DNA of 64,000 bases from positions 62,001 to 126,000 of the forward strand of contig CAVOKW010000018.1 of assembly GCA_963696585.1 (NCBI GenBank), in the 5' to 3' direction. This DNA comes from Parvibaculum sp963696585. Its GTDB lineage: Bacteria > Pseudomonadota > Alphaproteobacteria > Parvibaculales > Parvibaculaceae. The notes under the pieces were generated by a model that had not been told where the DNA came from, did not search any database, and saw only the letters and a program-made list of their open reading frames with translations. The translations under genes and the position numbers were made by a program. Shown piece by piece: positions 40,848 to 48,675 of this stretch (position 1 is its first letter; each line of letters starts with the position of its first letter).

Positions 40848-41822
40848 ATGAAGATCATCCGCCACTTTGACAATGTCCCGATCGCGCTGAAAGGCGCCGT
40901 GCTGGCGCTTGGCAATTTTGACGGGGTGCATCTGGGTCATCAAAAGGTGATTGGCGAGGCGCGCCGCGTGGCCGAGGAACTCGATGTGCCGCTCGGCGTT
41001 TTGGTGTTTGAACCGCATCCGCGCCAGTATTTCGCGCCTGACGCACCCTTTTTTCGCCTGACACCGTTTCGCGCCAAGGCCCGTCTGCTTGAAAGCCTCG
41101 GCGTTGATCTTCTGGTCGCGCTGCCCTTTGATGCCGCCATGGCACAGCGACCCGCTGAAGAATTCGTATTTGACGTGCTGGTCCATGGGCTTCATGCGAC
41201 ACATGTCGTTGCGGGCTATGACTTTCATTTCGGCAAGGGACGCGGTGGCGATGCCGTTGCGCTTGCCTATTTCGGTGAAATGGAGGGCTTTGGCGTGACG
41301 ATCGTGGCCGCAGCGCGTGATGGCGAGACGGCGATTTCCTCAACCCAGGTGCGTGAGTGTCTTGTCGCTGGCAAGCCGCGCGCGGCCGCCAGTCTTCTGG
41401 GGCATTGGTGGAGCGTTGAGGGCCATGTGCAGCAGGGTGATCAGCGCGGGCGCACGATTGGCTTTGCCACGGCCAATCTGCCGCTGTCCGATCATGTCAA
41501 TCCGGCCTTCGGCGTTTATGCCGTGCTGATTGAAATTGAAGATGGTCCCCATCGGGGTCATTACAAAGGTGTTGCCAATGTCGGCAAGCGACCGACATTC
41601 AATAAAGGCGATGTGCTGCTGGAGGTCCATATTCTTGACTTCGCGGGTGACATCTATGGCGCTCACGTCAGCGTCTGCCTGATCGAGTTCCTTCGGCCTG
41701 AACAAAAGTTTGACGGGCTCGATAGCCTCAAGGCGCAGATCGCACGTGACAGCGACAAGGCGCGCGCTGTTTTGGCCAGCCTGCCGGACGCGCCCAAAGC
41801 CTTGATGCAGCATGAGCCTTGA
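40848..41822 (+). CDS. ribF: Bifunctional riboflavin kinase / FAD synthetase
   Basis: It phosphorylates riboflavin to FMN and adenylylates FMN to FAD. The 324-aa product has the N-terminal nucleotidyltransferase domain (ALGNFDGVHLGHQKVIGEAR, FEPHPRQYF, VVAGYDFHFGKGRGGD, ISSTQVRECL) and the C-terminal kinase domain (GRTIGFATANLPL, GVYAV, GVANVGKRPTF, VHILDF). ATG 40848 (MKIIRHFDNVP) is preferred to the frame opening at 40785. The 3' end lies in a 17-bp tandem repeat that also provides the start of the next gene. Confidence 0.95.
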   Translation: MKIIRHFDNVPIALKGAVLALGNFDGVHLGHQKVIGEARRVAEELDVPLGVLVFEPHPRQYFAPDAPFFRLTPFRAKARLLESLGVDLLVALPFDAAMAQRPAEEFVFDVLVHGLHATHVVAGYDFHFGKGRGGDAVALAYFGEMEGFGVTIVAAARDGETAISSTQVRECLVAGKPRAAASLLGHWWSVEGHVQQGDQRGRTIGFATANLPLSDHVNPAFGVYAVLIEIEDGPHRGHYKGVANVGKRPTFNKGDVLLEVHILDFAGDIYGAHVSVCLIEFLRPEQKFDGLDSLKAQIARDSDKARAVLASLPDAPKALMQHEP

Positions 41823-41842
41823 TGCAGCATGAGCCTTGATGC
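41798..41842. repeat. 17-bp tandem repeat spanning the ribF stop and the next start codon
   Basis: TTGATGCAGCATGAGCC is present twice (41802-41818 and 41819-41835), flanked by partial copies on both sides. The first copy encodes the last ribF residues (LMQHEP); the second supplies the ATGAGCC start of the methyltransferase gene at 41829. The period is not a multiple of three, so each copy is read differently. Confidence 0.85.
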
Positions 41843-42494
41843 GCCGCTCACCGACCATCGCCAGTTCATTCTCGACAATACGCTGCTGCATGAGCCGCCT
41901 CTGGTGCCGGAGATCAGGCTGCATCTGGCGAGCGAAATCGTGCCGATCTGGCAGATGACGGAAGAGGAACTGGCGCAGAATGGCCTGCCGCCGCCCTTTT
42001 GGGCCTTTGCCTGGGCCGGTGGTCAGGCGCTGTCGCGCTATATAATGGATAACAGTTCAGTTGTTACTGGCAAAACTGTGCTCGATTTCGGGGCCGGCTC
42101 CGGCATGGTCGGAATCGCGGCTCTTAAAGCGAATGCAAGTTCAGTTCTTAGCGCGGATATTGATGCCTTTGCCATTGCGGCCTGCAAGCTCAATGCGGAA
42201 GTGAATAAAGTTTCACTTCTTGTTACCTGTGATGACATCATCGGATCGGATCAAGGCTGGGACGTCGTCCTCGTGGGTGATATGTGCTATGAGCAGCCTT
42301 TGTCCCAAAGGATTGAAATCTGGCTTCGCAGCTTGGTGGCGCGGGGAGCCCTTGTTTTGATAGGTGATCCGGGCCGCACCTATCTGCCCAGGCATGGCAT
42401 GGAGAAAATTGTCGCCTATGCCGTCAAGACGACGCGCGAACTCGAAGACATGGATGTGCGCAATACCAGTGTCTGGCGACTCCTGGAAAAATGA
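41829..42494 (+). CDS. SAM-dependent methyltransferase, ETF-beta lysine methyltransferase (METTL20)-like
   Basis: A 221-aa class I methyltransferase. N-terminal RQFILDNTLLHEPPLVPEIR and PPPFWAFAWAGGQALSRYI, SAM motif VLDFGAGSGMVGIAALKA, and post-I DIDAFAIAACKLN followed by DVVLVGDMCYEQ resemble bacterial homologues of METTL20, which methylate the beta subunit of electron transfer flavoprotein. That would fit an organism using acyl-CoA dehydrogenases, two of whose pathway genes are nearby. The 3' half uses more A/T-rich codons than its neighbours. Start codon comes from the 17-bp repeat. Confidence 0.75.
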   Translation: MSLDAPLTDHRQFILDNTLLHEPPLVPEIRLHLASEIVPIWQMTEEELAQNGLPPPFWAFAWAGGQALSRYIMDNSSVVTGKTVLDFGAGSGMVGIAALKANASSVLSADIDAFAIAACKLNAEVNKVSLLVTCDDIIGSDQGWDVVLVGDMCYEQPLSQRIEIWLRSLVARGALVLIGDPGRTYLPRHGMEKIVAYAVKTTRELEDMDVRNTSVWRLLEK

Positions 42495-42528
42495 ACCCTT
42501 GTTCATTACAATTGTGAATCATTATTCA
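42491..42528. promoter_or_regulatory. Pair of palindromes, ATGAAC-N4-GTTCAT and TGAAT-N4-ATTCA, upstream of enoyl-CoA hydratase
   Basis: The first palindrome (42491-42506) is perfect, contains the same TGAAC-N4-GTTCA core as the site at 31734, and includes the stop codon of the methyltransferase gene. The second (42515-42528) is a TGAAT variant with the same spacer length. Both lie in a locally AT-rich 210-nt stretch upstream of the hydratase gene. This looks like a cluster of TetR-type operators. Confidence 0.5.
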
Positions 42529-42707
42529 TGGTAATGTCGATATCACGCCTTATAAATGAATCACGATTTCTCTCATTAAGACTGGATCGTTTTCTCACAT
42601 CGCAAGCCTATGAATGAACAGAAGTCAGGCTGATTTTCGCTCCCGTCCTGGCGGGAGAGCCCCTAAGCTCCATTCCAAAAGAGAACCTGATTTTCGGGAG
42701 CGAGACG

Positions 42708-43496
42708 ATGACCGCGTTTATCCAGACCAGCATTGAAAATGGCGTCTTGACGCTCACCATGAACCGGCCCGACAAGAAAAATGCCCTGACCGAGGCCATG
42801 TATGCCGCCCTGGCAGATGGTCTTGAAGAGGCCGAGCGCAATCCGGCCATTCGTGTGATCCTGATCCTGGCCAATGGCGATGCCTTCACCGCTGGCAATG
42901 ATTTGAGCGACTTTGCCGCCCAGGGATCAAAGCCCGCCGAAACAACACCGGGCAATGAATTGCGTCCCGTCGAACGGTTTCTCCAGGGCATCGCCTCGGC
43001 GCGCAAGCCCCTTGTCGCGGGTGTGAATGGCCTTGCTGTCGGGGTCGGCGTCACCATGCTTCTGCATTGCGACCTTGCCTATGCCGGGAAAAGCGCAACC
43101 TTCGCCATGCCCTTCGTCAATCTGGGCCTCGTGCCGGAAGCCGGTTCGTCCTATCTCCTGCCGCGCCTTGTCGGTCAACAGAGGGCATCGGAACTCTTCC
43201 TGCTCGGCAAGAAAATCGATGCGGACAAAGCCGAGAATATCGGTCTTGTTGCCGATGTTGTGGCAGATGACAAATTGCGTGAGACAGCCATAGCCGCCGC
43301 ACGGACGCTCGCCGCCAAGGCCCCCAAGGCCGTTCTCGCCACCAAGGCGCTGCTGCGGGATGCCGAGCGGGAGACGGTTGCAAACGTCATAAAAGCGGAA
43401 GGCGAGATCTTTGCCGCCCAGTTGCGCTCGGCGGAAGTCAAAGAGGCGATCAGCGCCTTTTTTGAAAAGCGCGCGCCCGACTTCTCCAAGGTCTGA
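42708..43496 (+). CDS. Enoyl-CoA hydratase/isomerase family protein
   Basis: A 262-aa crotonase-fold protein. TLTMNRPDKKNALTEAMY, the oxyanion-hole segments FTAGNDLSDF and GVNGLAVGVGVTMLLHCDLAYA, and VNLGLVPEAGSSYLLPRLVG are present. The glutamate in PEAGSS matches one catalytic Glu, while the usual second Glu in the preceding helix is not obvious, so isomerase or another activity is possible. It is a single gene with its own AT-rich upstream region containing TGAAC-N4-GTTCA. A role in fatty-acid degradation is inferred. Confidence 0.85.
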   Translation: MTAFIQTSIENGVLTLTMNRPDKKNALTEAMYAALADGLEEAERNPAIRVILILANGDAFTAGNDLSDFAAQGSKPAETTPGNELRPVERFLQGIASARKPLVAGVNGLAVGVGVTMLLHCDLAYAGKSATFAMPFVNLGLVPEAGSSYLLPRLVGQQRASELFLLGKKIDADKAENIGLVADVVADDKLRETAIAAARTLAAKAPKAVLATKALLRDAERETVANVIKAEGEIFAAQLRSAEVKEAISAFFEKRAPDFSKV

Positions 43497-43589
43497 ACTT
43501 TCAGGGGGGGCGCGATCACAAAAGCATGACCGGGTGCCTGTCGATTGCGCCTTGAGAGGCGACAGGTGCATCCGACAGGCGCATCCGAC

Positions 43590-43901
43590 ATGTGCCTCAC
43601 GCCAAAACCGGGCAAAACGCCCCCATCCTTCCCGGATACGGAAACAACCTTCGATGAATTGAAGACGCGCCTCGCCAAGACGGTCGCTTACACCAAGACC
43701 GCAACACCGGCGCAGATTGATGGCAGTGAAGACAAGGAGATCGTGCTGAAAATTGGCGGCAATGACCTGAAACTCAAGGGCCAGCCCTATTTCCTGCATT
43801 TCTTCCTGCCGAACTTCATGTTCCACGCCGCAACCGCCTATAACGTGCTGCGTCATGTCGGCGTGCCGCTTGGCAAGCGCGATTTCATCGGTTCGTTCTG
43901 A
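43590..43901 (+). pseudogene. 5'-truncated DUF1993 gene
   Basis: The frame from ATG 43590 encodes about 103 residues, including PDTETTFDELKTRLAKTVAY, PAQIDGSEDKEIVLKIGG, LKGQPYFLHFFLPNFMFHAA and TAYNVLRHVGVPLGKRDFIG. This is the C-terminal two thirds of DUF1993 proteins, which are normally about 165-170 aa. The N-terminal helix region is missing. Upstream, 43560-43592 has short direct repeats (CATCCGACA twice, 13-bp period) that may mark the deletion. It may be untranslated, although the remaining frame is intact. Confidence 0.65.
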
Positions 43902-43921
43902 TTTTCATTTGCGCGCAGATG

Positions 43922-43944
43922 TCACCCCGGGCTCGCCCGGGGGT
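43922..43944. terminator. CG-rich palindrome between convergent genes
   Basis: CACCCCGGGC-tc-GCCCGGGGGTG forms a near-perfect stem. It lies between the DUF1993 remnant (plus) and the next gene (minus). It resembles the REP-like elements at 8.1 kb and could act as a bidirectional terminator. Confidence 0.5.
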
Positions 43945-43963
43945 GGAACGGCGCAAGCCGATG

Positions 43964-44584
43964 CTAAAGCCCGCTGATCGCCCGATAGGCGATGGGTCTG
44001 GCCCCTGCGCTCAGGCGCTGGGGAAAGAGCCGCGGCATGCCTGTTGCGCCAAAGCTCATGGGCCGACGATTGGACAGGGGATTGGCGCCCGAATGGGGCT
44101 GAGGCGTGTCGATACGCAGTGAACCCAAGCGGCGCTCCGCTTCGCGCAAGGCGCCATCCTGATCTTCCAGAAGCAAGGGCCGTCCGAGGGCACGGCCCCA
44201 GGCGCGCCAGCGAGCAGCCGCATCGGCGCCATCAAAGGAGGCATGCAACGTCACCGAGCGGCGATCATCGGTTGCATGCAGCAGATCAACAAGAATGACG
44301 GGCGCTTCACCGCTCGCATCGCGCCAGGCAACGCGAAGGGCAATGCCGCGAAAGGCGCTGACTGGTTCTGACCAGTGAAAGAGACCGAAAATGGGCGAGG
44401 AATCCGTCGCCTTGACCGCATCACGATAAATCGTGGCATAGCGGATGAAGCCCACTACACGCGAAAGCAGGACCGTCGGACGAATGACCAGTTGCGCAGG
44501 CAGATTGAAGGGATCGGCGTCGATCTCGCCATCACTCCAGCGTTTGCGCTTCTGGCCTCTGCCCAACGCCAGACCCATCGTCAT
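43964..44584 (-). CDS. Conserved hypothetical protein (DUF6101-like)
   Basis: A 206-aa soluble protein without signal peptide or membrane segment. FNLPAQLVIRPTVLLSRVVG, FHWSEPVSAFRGIALRVAW, VTLHASFDGADAAARWRAWG and the C-terminal RRPMSFGATGMPRLFPQR are distinctive. It resembles a Hyphomicrobiales-restricted family I recall as DUF6101, often found near ubiquinone genes; that name is from memory. It is divergent from the ubiD-type gene with about 200 nt between starts. Function unknown. Confidence 0.6.
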   Translation of the reverse strand: MTMGLALGRGQKRKRWSDGEIDADPFNLPAQLVIRPTVLLSRVVGFIRYATIYRDAVKATDSSPIFGLFHWSEPVSAFRGIALRVAWRDASGEAPVILVDLLHATDDRRSVTLHASFDGADAAARWRAWGRALGRPLLLEDQDGALREAERRLGSLRIDTPQPHSGANPLSNRRPMSFGATGMPRLFPQRLSAGARPIAYRAISGL

Positions 44585-44785
44585 CTCCCGAAACTCATAT
44601 GGCGTTCAAGACGCCTGACACGATCAGGCCCGAGACTAGTCCCTGTGTGGTTGGCAATGGATTAACGAATGGACCCGAATGGGTCGAATTGAGACTGATT
44701 TGGCAGAAGCGCGCGATTCCGGCATTCTGCGCCCATCGCCCATCGCCCATCGCCCAAACGTCAAGACCGCCCGCAAGGATTTTCA

Positions 44786-46312
44786 ATGCCCTATAGCTCG
44801 CTGCGTGATTTTCTGGCCAGGCTTGAATCCGAGGGCGACCTCATTCGCGTCCGCGAGCCGGTTTCGACCGTATTGGAGATGACGGAAATCCAGACGCGGT
44901 TGCTGGCGGAAGGCGGGCCTGCGGTGCTGTTTGAAAAAGCCGTGATGCCGGATGGCTCGCCCTCGCCCATGCCTGTGCTGGTCAATCTTTTCGGCACGGT
45001 TGAGCGCGTGGCGCAGGCCGTGACCATGGGCGGCATTGAGCGGCGCAAGGCGAAAGATTTGCGCATTGTCGGCGAGACGCTTGCCTTCTTGCGCCAGCCA
45101 GAACCGCCAGGCGGCTTTCGCGAGGCCTTTGAAATGCTGCCGCTGCTGCGCACGGTCATGGCGATGAAGCCGAAGACGGTTTCTTCCGCGCCCTGTCAGG
45201 AGGTCGTGCTCAAAGGCGCCGACATTGATCTGACCAAATTGCCGGTCCAGAGCTGCTGGCCGGGCGAACCGGCGCCGCTGATCACCTGGCCGCTGATCGT
45301 CACCAAAGGCCCCTCCACCTCGCGCGAGGATGACTATAATCTCGGCATCTATCGGATGCAGGTGCTCGGCCCCGACAGGACCATCATGCGCTGGCTTGCC
45401 CATCGTGGTGGCGCGCAGCACCATCGCCGCTGGAAGAATGAAAAGCGCGAGCCGCTGCCTGCGGCCGTTGTGATCGGTGCCGATCCCGGCACGATTCTCG
45501 CCGCTGTGACGCCGGTGCCGGACACGCTCAGCGAATATCAGTTTGCCGGATTGCTGCGCGGCGAGAAGGTTGAGCTTGTCGATTGCAAGACCGTGCCGCT
45601 CAAGGTGCCCGCGCAAGCCGAAATCATCATCGAGGGTCATGTCTCGCTTGATGAGTATGAAGATGAAGGCCCTTATGGCGATCACACGGGCTATTACAAT
45701 TCGGTCGAGAAGTTTCCTGTCTTCACGGTGAGCGCCATCACCATGCGCCGCGATCCGATTTATCTTTCGACCTTCACAGGTCGGCCACCGGATGAACCTT
45801 CGGTGCTGGGCGAAGCGCTGAATGAAGTTTTCATTCCGCTCATTCAGCAGCAATTCCCCGAGATCGTCGATTTCTGGTTGCCGCCGGAAGGCTGCTCCTA
45901 TCGCATCGCTGTCATCTCGATGAAGAAGGCCTATCCCGGCCATGCCAAGCGCGTGATGATGGGGGCGTGGTCGTACTTACGCCAGTTCATGTACACGAAA
46001 TGGATCATCGTTGTGGACGACGATATCGATGCGCGGGACTGGAAGGACGTGATGTGGGCGGTCAGCACACGCATGGACCCGGTGCGCGACGTGACGCTGA
46101 TTGAAAACACGCCGATTGATTATCTCGACTTTGCCTCACCCGAGTCCGGGCTTGGCGGCAAGATCGGCCTTGATGCGACCAATAAATGGCCGCCCGAAAC
46201 GAAGCGCGAATGGGGCGAGAAAATCCGCATGGATCAGAGCGTCATCGACGAGGTGACGCGCAAATGGTCAAGCCTCGGCCTGCCCGGCACCGGCAAACCG
46301 ATCTGGAAGTGA
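44786..46312 (+). CDS. UbiD family decarboxylase
   Basis: A 508-aa prenyl-FMN-dependent decarboxylase. FLARLESEGDLIRVREPVS at the start, PGEPAPLITWPLIVTKGP, NLGIYRMQVLGPDRTIMRWLAHRGGAQHHR-type binding segment, and EDEGPYGDHTGYYN with the catalytic Glu region all match UbiD. It most likely converts polyprenyl-4-hydroxybenzoate in ubiquinone synthesis downstream of UbiA (29381), although other UbiD substrates exist. The flavin prenyltransferase ubiX is not in the window. The 201-nt upstream gap holds only a short CGCCCAT microrepeat (about 44726-44755). Confidence 0.9.
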   Translation: MPYSSLRDFLARLESEGDLIRVREPVSTVLEMTEIQTRLLAEGGPAVLFEKAVMPDGSPSPMPVLVNLFGTVERVAQAVTMGGIERRKAKDLRIVGETLAFLRQPEPPGGFREAFEMLPLLRTVMAMKPKTVSSAPCQEVVLKGADIDLTKLPVQSCWPGEPAPLITWPLIVTKGPSTSREDDYNLGIYRMQVLGPDRTIMRWLAHRGGAQHHRRWKNEKREPLPAAVVIGADPGTILAAVTPVPDTLSEYQFAGLLRGEKVELVDCKTVPLKVPAQAEIIIEGHVSLDEYEDEGPYGDHTGYYNSVEKFPVFTVSAITMRRDPIYLSTFTGRPPDEPSVLGEALNEVFIPLIQQQFPEIVDFWLPPEGCSYRIAVISMKKAYPGHAKRVMMGAWSYLRQFMYTKWIIVVDDDIDARDWKDVMWAVSTRMDPVRDVTLIENTPIDYLDFASPESGLGGKIGLDATNKWPPETKREWGEKIRMDQSVIDEVTRKWSSLGLPGTGKPIWK

Positions 46313-46318
46313 GGCGGC

Positions 46319-46657
46319 TCACTTGAGGCTGAGTTTCAGGCTATCAACATCGTCTGATATCAACAGCGTTTCATGAATGTCTGAAATCGGTTCGTTCAGA
46401 TATTTTTCCCGGAACAGTCTTTTGATCTCACCGCGATTTTCCTTGAAAACTTTCAACGCGGCTTTGCTGTCATGTTTTTCAAGTCCAAAATGATCTGCCA
46501 GCGCCGCCATGCTGATGCTGCATTGATGCGATTTTCCCGACGACATAGCCAAATCAAAGACCACATCCCGGTTTGAATCGTAACGCGGGGGCGTTTCATC
46601 TTTTGTTGCGACTGATATCGTCCGGTGCGGGGCAATATCGACATCACCCGTTTGCAA
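46319..46657 (-). CDS. Small DUF1488-like protein
   Basis: A 112-aa (or shorter) protein. RYDSNRDVVFDLAMSSGKS, then HQCSISMAALADHF and KVFKENRGEIKRLFREKYL follow the DUF1488 pattern of a short alpha/beta protein in alphaproteobacteria. The start is uncertain: the longest frame opens at a TTG (46657) without an obvious ribosome-binding site. Codon use is more A/T-rich than in its neighbours. It is convergent with the ubiD-type gene (6 nt between stops) and divergent from arfB. Confidence 0.55.
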   Translation of the reverse strand: MQTGDVDIAPHRTISVATKDETPPRYDSNRDVVFDLAMSSGKSHQCSISMAALADHFGLEKHDSKAALKVFKENRGEIKRLFREKYLNEPISDIHETLLISDDVDSLKLSLK

Positions 46658-46735
46658 GGCTGCCGCCGACAGGCGCGCGCCCCATCATCCCGGACAAAGG
46701 TTTGCAGGCACCCCGCCTTATCCTAGATTACTGGC

Positions 46736-47161
46736 ATGATTGAGATCAGCGGACGGCTGCATATTGATGAGAGCGAGCTCGATATCACTTACATTCGCGC
46801 CAGCGGACCGGGCGGGCAGAATGTGAACAAGGTGTCGAGCGCGGCACAGTTGCGCTTCGATGTGCGCCAGTCCCCTTCCCTGCCGGATCGCGTCAAGGCG
46901 CGCCTGGAAGGCATTGCTGGCGCAAGGCTCACCAAGGAGGGGGTCATTGTCATCACCGCCAATCGGTTTCGCACACAAGATGCCAATCGCAAGGACGCGA
47001 TTGATCGGCTCTGTGCGCTGATTGCGGAAGCCGCCATTCAGCCCAAGTCTCGCGTTCCGACACGACCCAGTCTTGGCGAGAAACGGCGGCGGCTGGAAAG
47101 CAAGGTCAAGCGCGGGGCGAGCAAGAAACTGCGCTCCGGCCCGATCGGTACTGACGAATGA
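46736..47161 (+). CDS. arfB: Alternative ribosome-rescue factor (peptidyl-tRNA hydrolase) ArfB/YaeJ
   Basis: A 141-aa codon-independent release factor that frees stalled ribosomes. The catalytic GGQ is at 26-28 in IRASGPGGQNVNKVSSAAQL, and the C-terminus is a basic tail (KRRRLESKVKRGASKKLR) that inserts in the mRNA channel. ATG 46736 begins MIEISGRLHI as expected. It overlaps the GIY-YIG gene by 4 nt (ATGA). Confidence 0.95.
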   Translation: MIEISGRLHIDESELDITYIRASGPGGQNVNKVSSAAQLRFDVRQSPSLPDRVKARLEGIAGARLTKEGVIVITANRFRTQDANRKDAIDRLCALIAEAAIQPKSRVPTRPSLGEKRRRLESKVKRGASKKLRSGPIGTDE

Positions 47162-47448
47162 GTGACAAGCCCCCCGCAAACCGGCGTCCCTGGTATGTCT
47201 ATATCGTGAAATGCGCCGATGGCAGTCTCTATACCGGCATTACAACCGACGTTTTGCGCCGCCTGAGTCAGCATGACAGCGGCCAAGGCGCGAAATATAC
47301 GCGCGCGCGAGGCCCGTTACAGCTGCTTGGCTGCGAAATGCATCCTGACCGCTCCAGTGCCTCACGCGCCGAATATGCCATCAAACAACTCACCGCCAGC
47401 GAAAAGCGCGAACGCGCCAAAACTATGCGTGCGGCTTTGCCGGTTTGA
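47158..47448 (+). CDS. GIY-YIG domain protein, UPF0213 (YhbQ) type
   Basis: A 96-aa stand-alone GIY-YIG nuclease-fold domain: WYVYIVKCADGSLYTGITTDVLRRLSQH, then GQGAKYTRARGPLQLL and SRAEYAIKQLTASEK. Such small proteins are linked to nucleic-acid repair or cleavage but mostly uncharacterised. It is translationally coupled to arfB. Its last 26 nt overlap the 3' end of the convergent TerC gene. Confidence 0.9.
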   Translation: MSDKPPANRRPWYVYIVKCADGSLYTGITTDVLRRLSQHDSGQGAKYTRARGPLQLLGCEMHPDRSSASRAEYAIKQLTASEKRERAKTMRAALPV

Positions 47449-48400
47449 AGGAGGTGATGATGACCGACACGATCATGCCCAGGAAGAGCAGGCTGAATGT
47501 CACACCAAGCGAGACCACCGGATCAATATGCCCGACGAATTCGGCATAGAAAATCTTGCCGCCGATAAAGACGAGCACCATGGCGAGGGCATATTTCAGA
47601 TAGGCAAAACGGTGGATGATCGCGGCGAGGGCAAAATAAAGTGCCCGCAAGCCGAGGATCGCAAAAATATTGCTCGAATAGACGATGAACGTGTCCTGCG
47701 TGATGGCAAAGATTGCCGGAATGCTGTCGACGGCAAAAACGAGATCGGCCAGTTCGACGAGGATCAGCGTCAAAAGCAGGGGCGTGGCGTAAAACTTCAA
47801 TTTGCCGGTCTTGGGATTGACCTCACGCACGACAAAATCATGCCCATGAATGGTTTGGGTCAAGGGGATGTGCCGCTGGAGAAACTTGACGACAGGGTGC
47901 TCGGCAATCGGGCGCTCATGCTCGGGCGAGACAAGCATCTTGATCCCTGTGATGATCAGGAAGCCGCCAAAGACGAAGAGGACCCAGTGATATTCGCGCA
48001 CCAGCGCGGCGCCAATGCCGATCATCAGGCCACGCAGGATGATGACGCCGAGAATACCCCAAAAGAGGACGCGGTGCTGATAGATGCGCGGCACACCGAA
48101 AGAGGCAAAGATCAGGGAGATGACAAACACATTGTCGAGCGAGAGTGATTTTTCGACGACATAGCCGGTGAAATATTCAATCGCCGGACCATGGCCCTGC
48201 AGGACCCAGATCAGACCGCCAAAGACACAGGCGACCGCAATGTAGAAGGCTGAAAGCACCAAACTCTCGGTGACGCCGATTTCATGGTCCTTCTTGTTCA
48301 GGACCCCCAGATCGAAGGCGAGCAGGCCGACAACAATCGCAAAAAAACCCGCCCACGCCCAGGCAGGCGCACCCAGAAAATCCGTCAGGAAAAATTCCAT
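47423..48400 (-). CDS. TerC/Alx family membrane protein
   Basis: A 325-aa protein with about nine transmembrane helices. FFAIVVGLLAFDLGVLNKKDHEI, YVVEKSLSLDNVFVISLIFASF and ILVELADLVFAVDSIPAIFAIT carry the conserved intramembrane acidic residues of TerC proteins. Members are linked to Mn(II) export (Alx) or tellurite resistance. The 275-nt region upstream, shared with the divergent MAPEG gene, holds no gene; I looked for the manganese yybP-ykoY riboswitch there and did not find it. Confidence 0.9.
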   Translation of the reverse strand: MEFFLTDFLGAPAWAWAGFFAIVVGLLAFDLGVLNKKDHEIGVTESLVLSAFYIAVACVFGGLIWVLQGHGPAIEYFTGYVVEKSLSLDNVFVISLIFASFGVPRIYQHRVLFWGILGVIILRGLMIGIGAALVREYHWVLFVFGGFLIITGIKMLVSPEHERPIAEHPVVKFLQRHIPLTQTIHGHDFVVREVNPKTGKLKFYATPLLLTLILVELADLVFAVDSIPAIFAITQDTFIVYSSNIFAILGLRALYFALAAIIHRFAYLKYALAMVLVFIGGKIFYAEFVGHIDPVVSLGVTFSLLFLGMIVSVIITSFKPAKPHA

Positions 48401-48675
48401 CTTTGTCCCAAGCGATCAGTCGCGACGCGCGCGTTACAGCCCCCGGCCATGCGCCCCGCCATCTTCAGGGATGCATATTGCATAGCTCCCGAATGAAATG
48501 GGGAGGCTTTCGCCGAGTTCAAGTGGGTAGATAACAAAAGTGACGCATGTCTTTTGCGCAACTTGTGTCAGGAGCCGCTTGGCATGCTAGCCTCCTGCGC
48601 GTGATCCAGAATCACGCATATGGAAGTGCTCGCCGCCTTCGCGGACGCACAAATTCGCAAAAAGCGGAGCATCTG

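Noticed and set aside
39822..41228. 468-codon minus-strand open frame opposite the HAD and ribF genes
   Set aside because: It spans two confirmed genes on the other strand and shows no family motif.
44783..45943. 386-codon minus-strand open frame opposite the ubiD-type gene
   Set aside because: Shadow of the decarboxylase coding sequence; His/Arg/Asp-rich composition.
48401..48675. Possible manganese (yybP-ykoY) riboswitch upstream of the TerC gene
   Set aside because: TerC genes often have one, but I could not find the conserved GGGGAGTAG and CGTC/ACCGTCA-type core elements on the minus strand.
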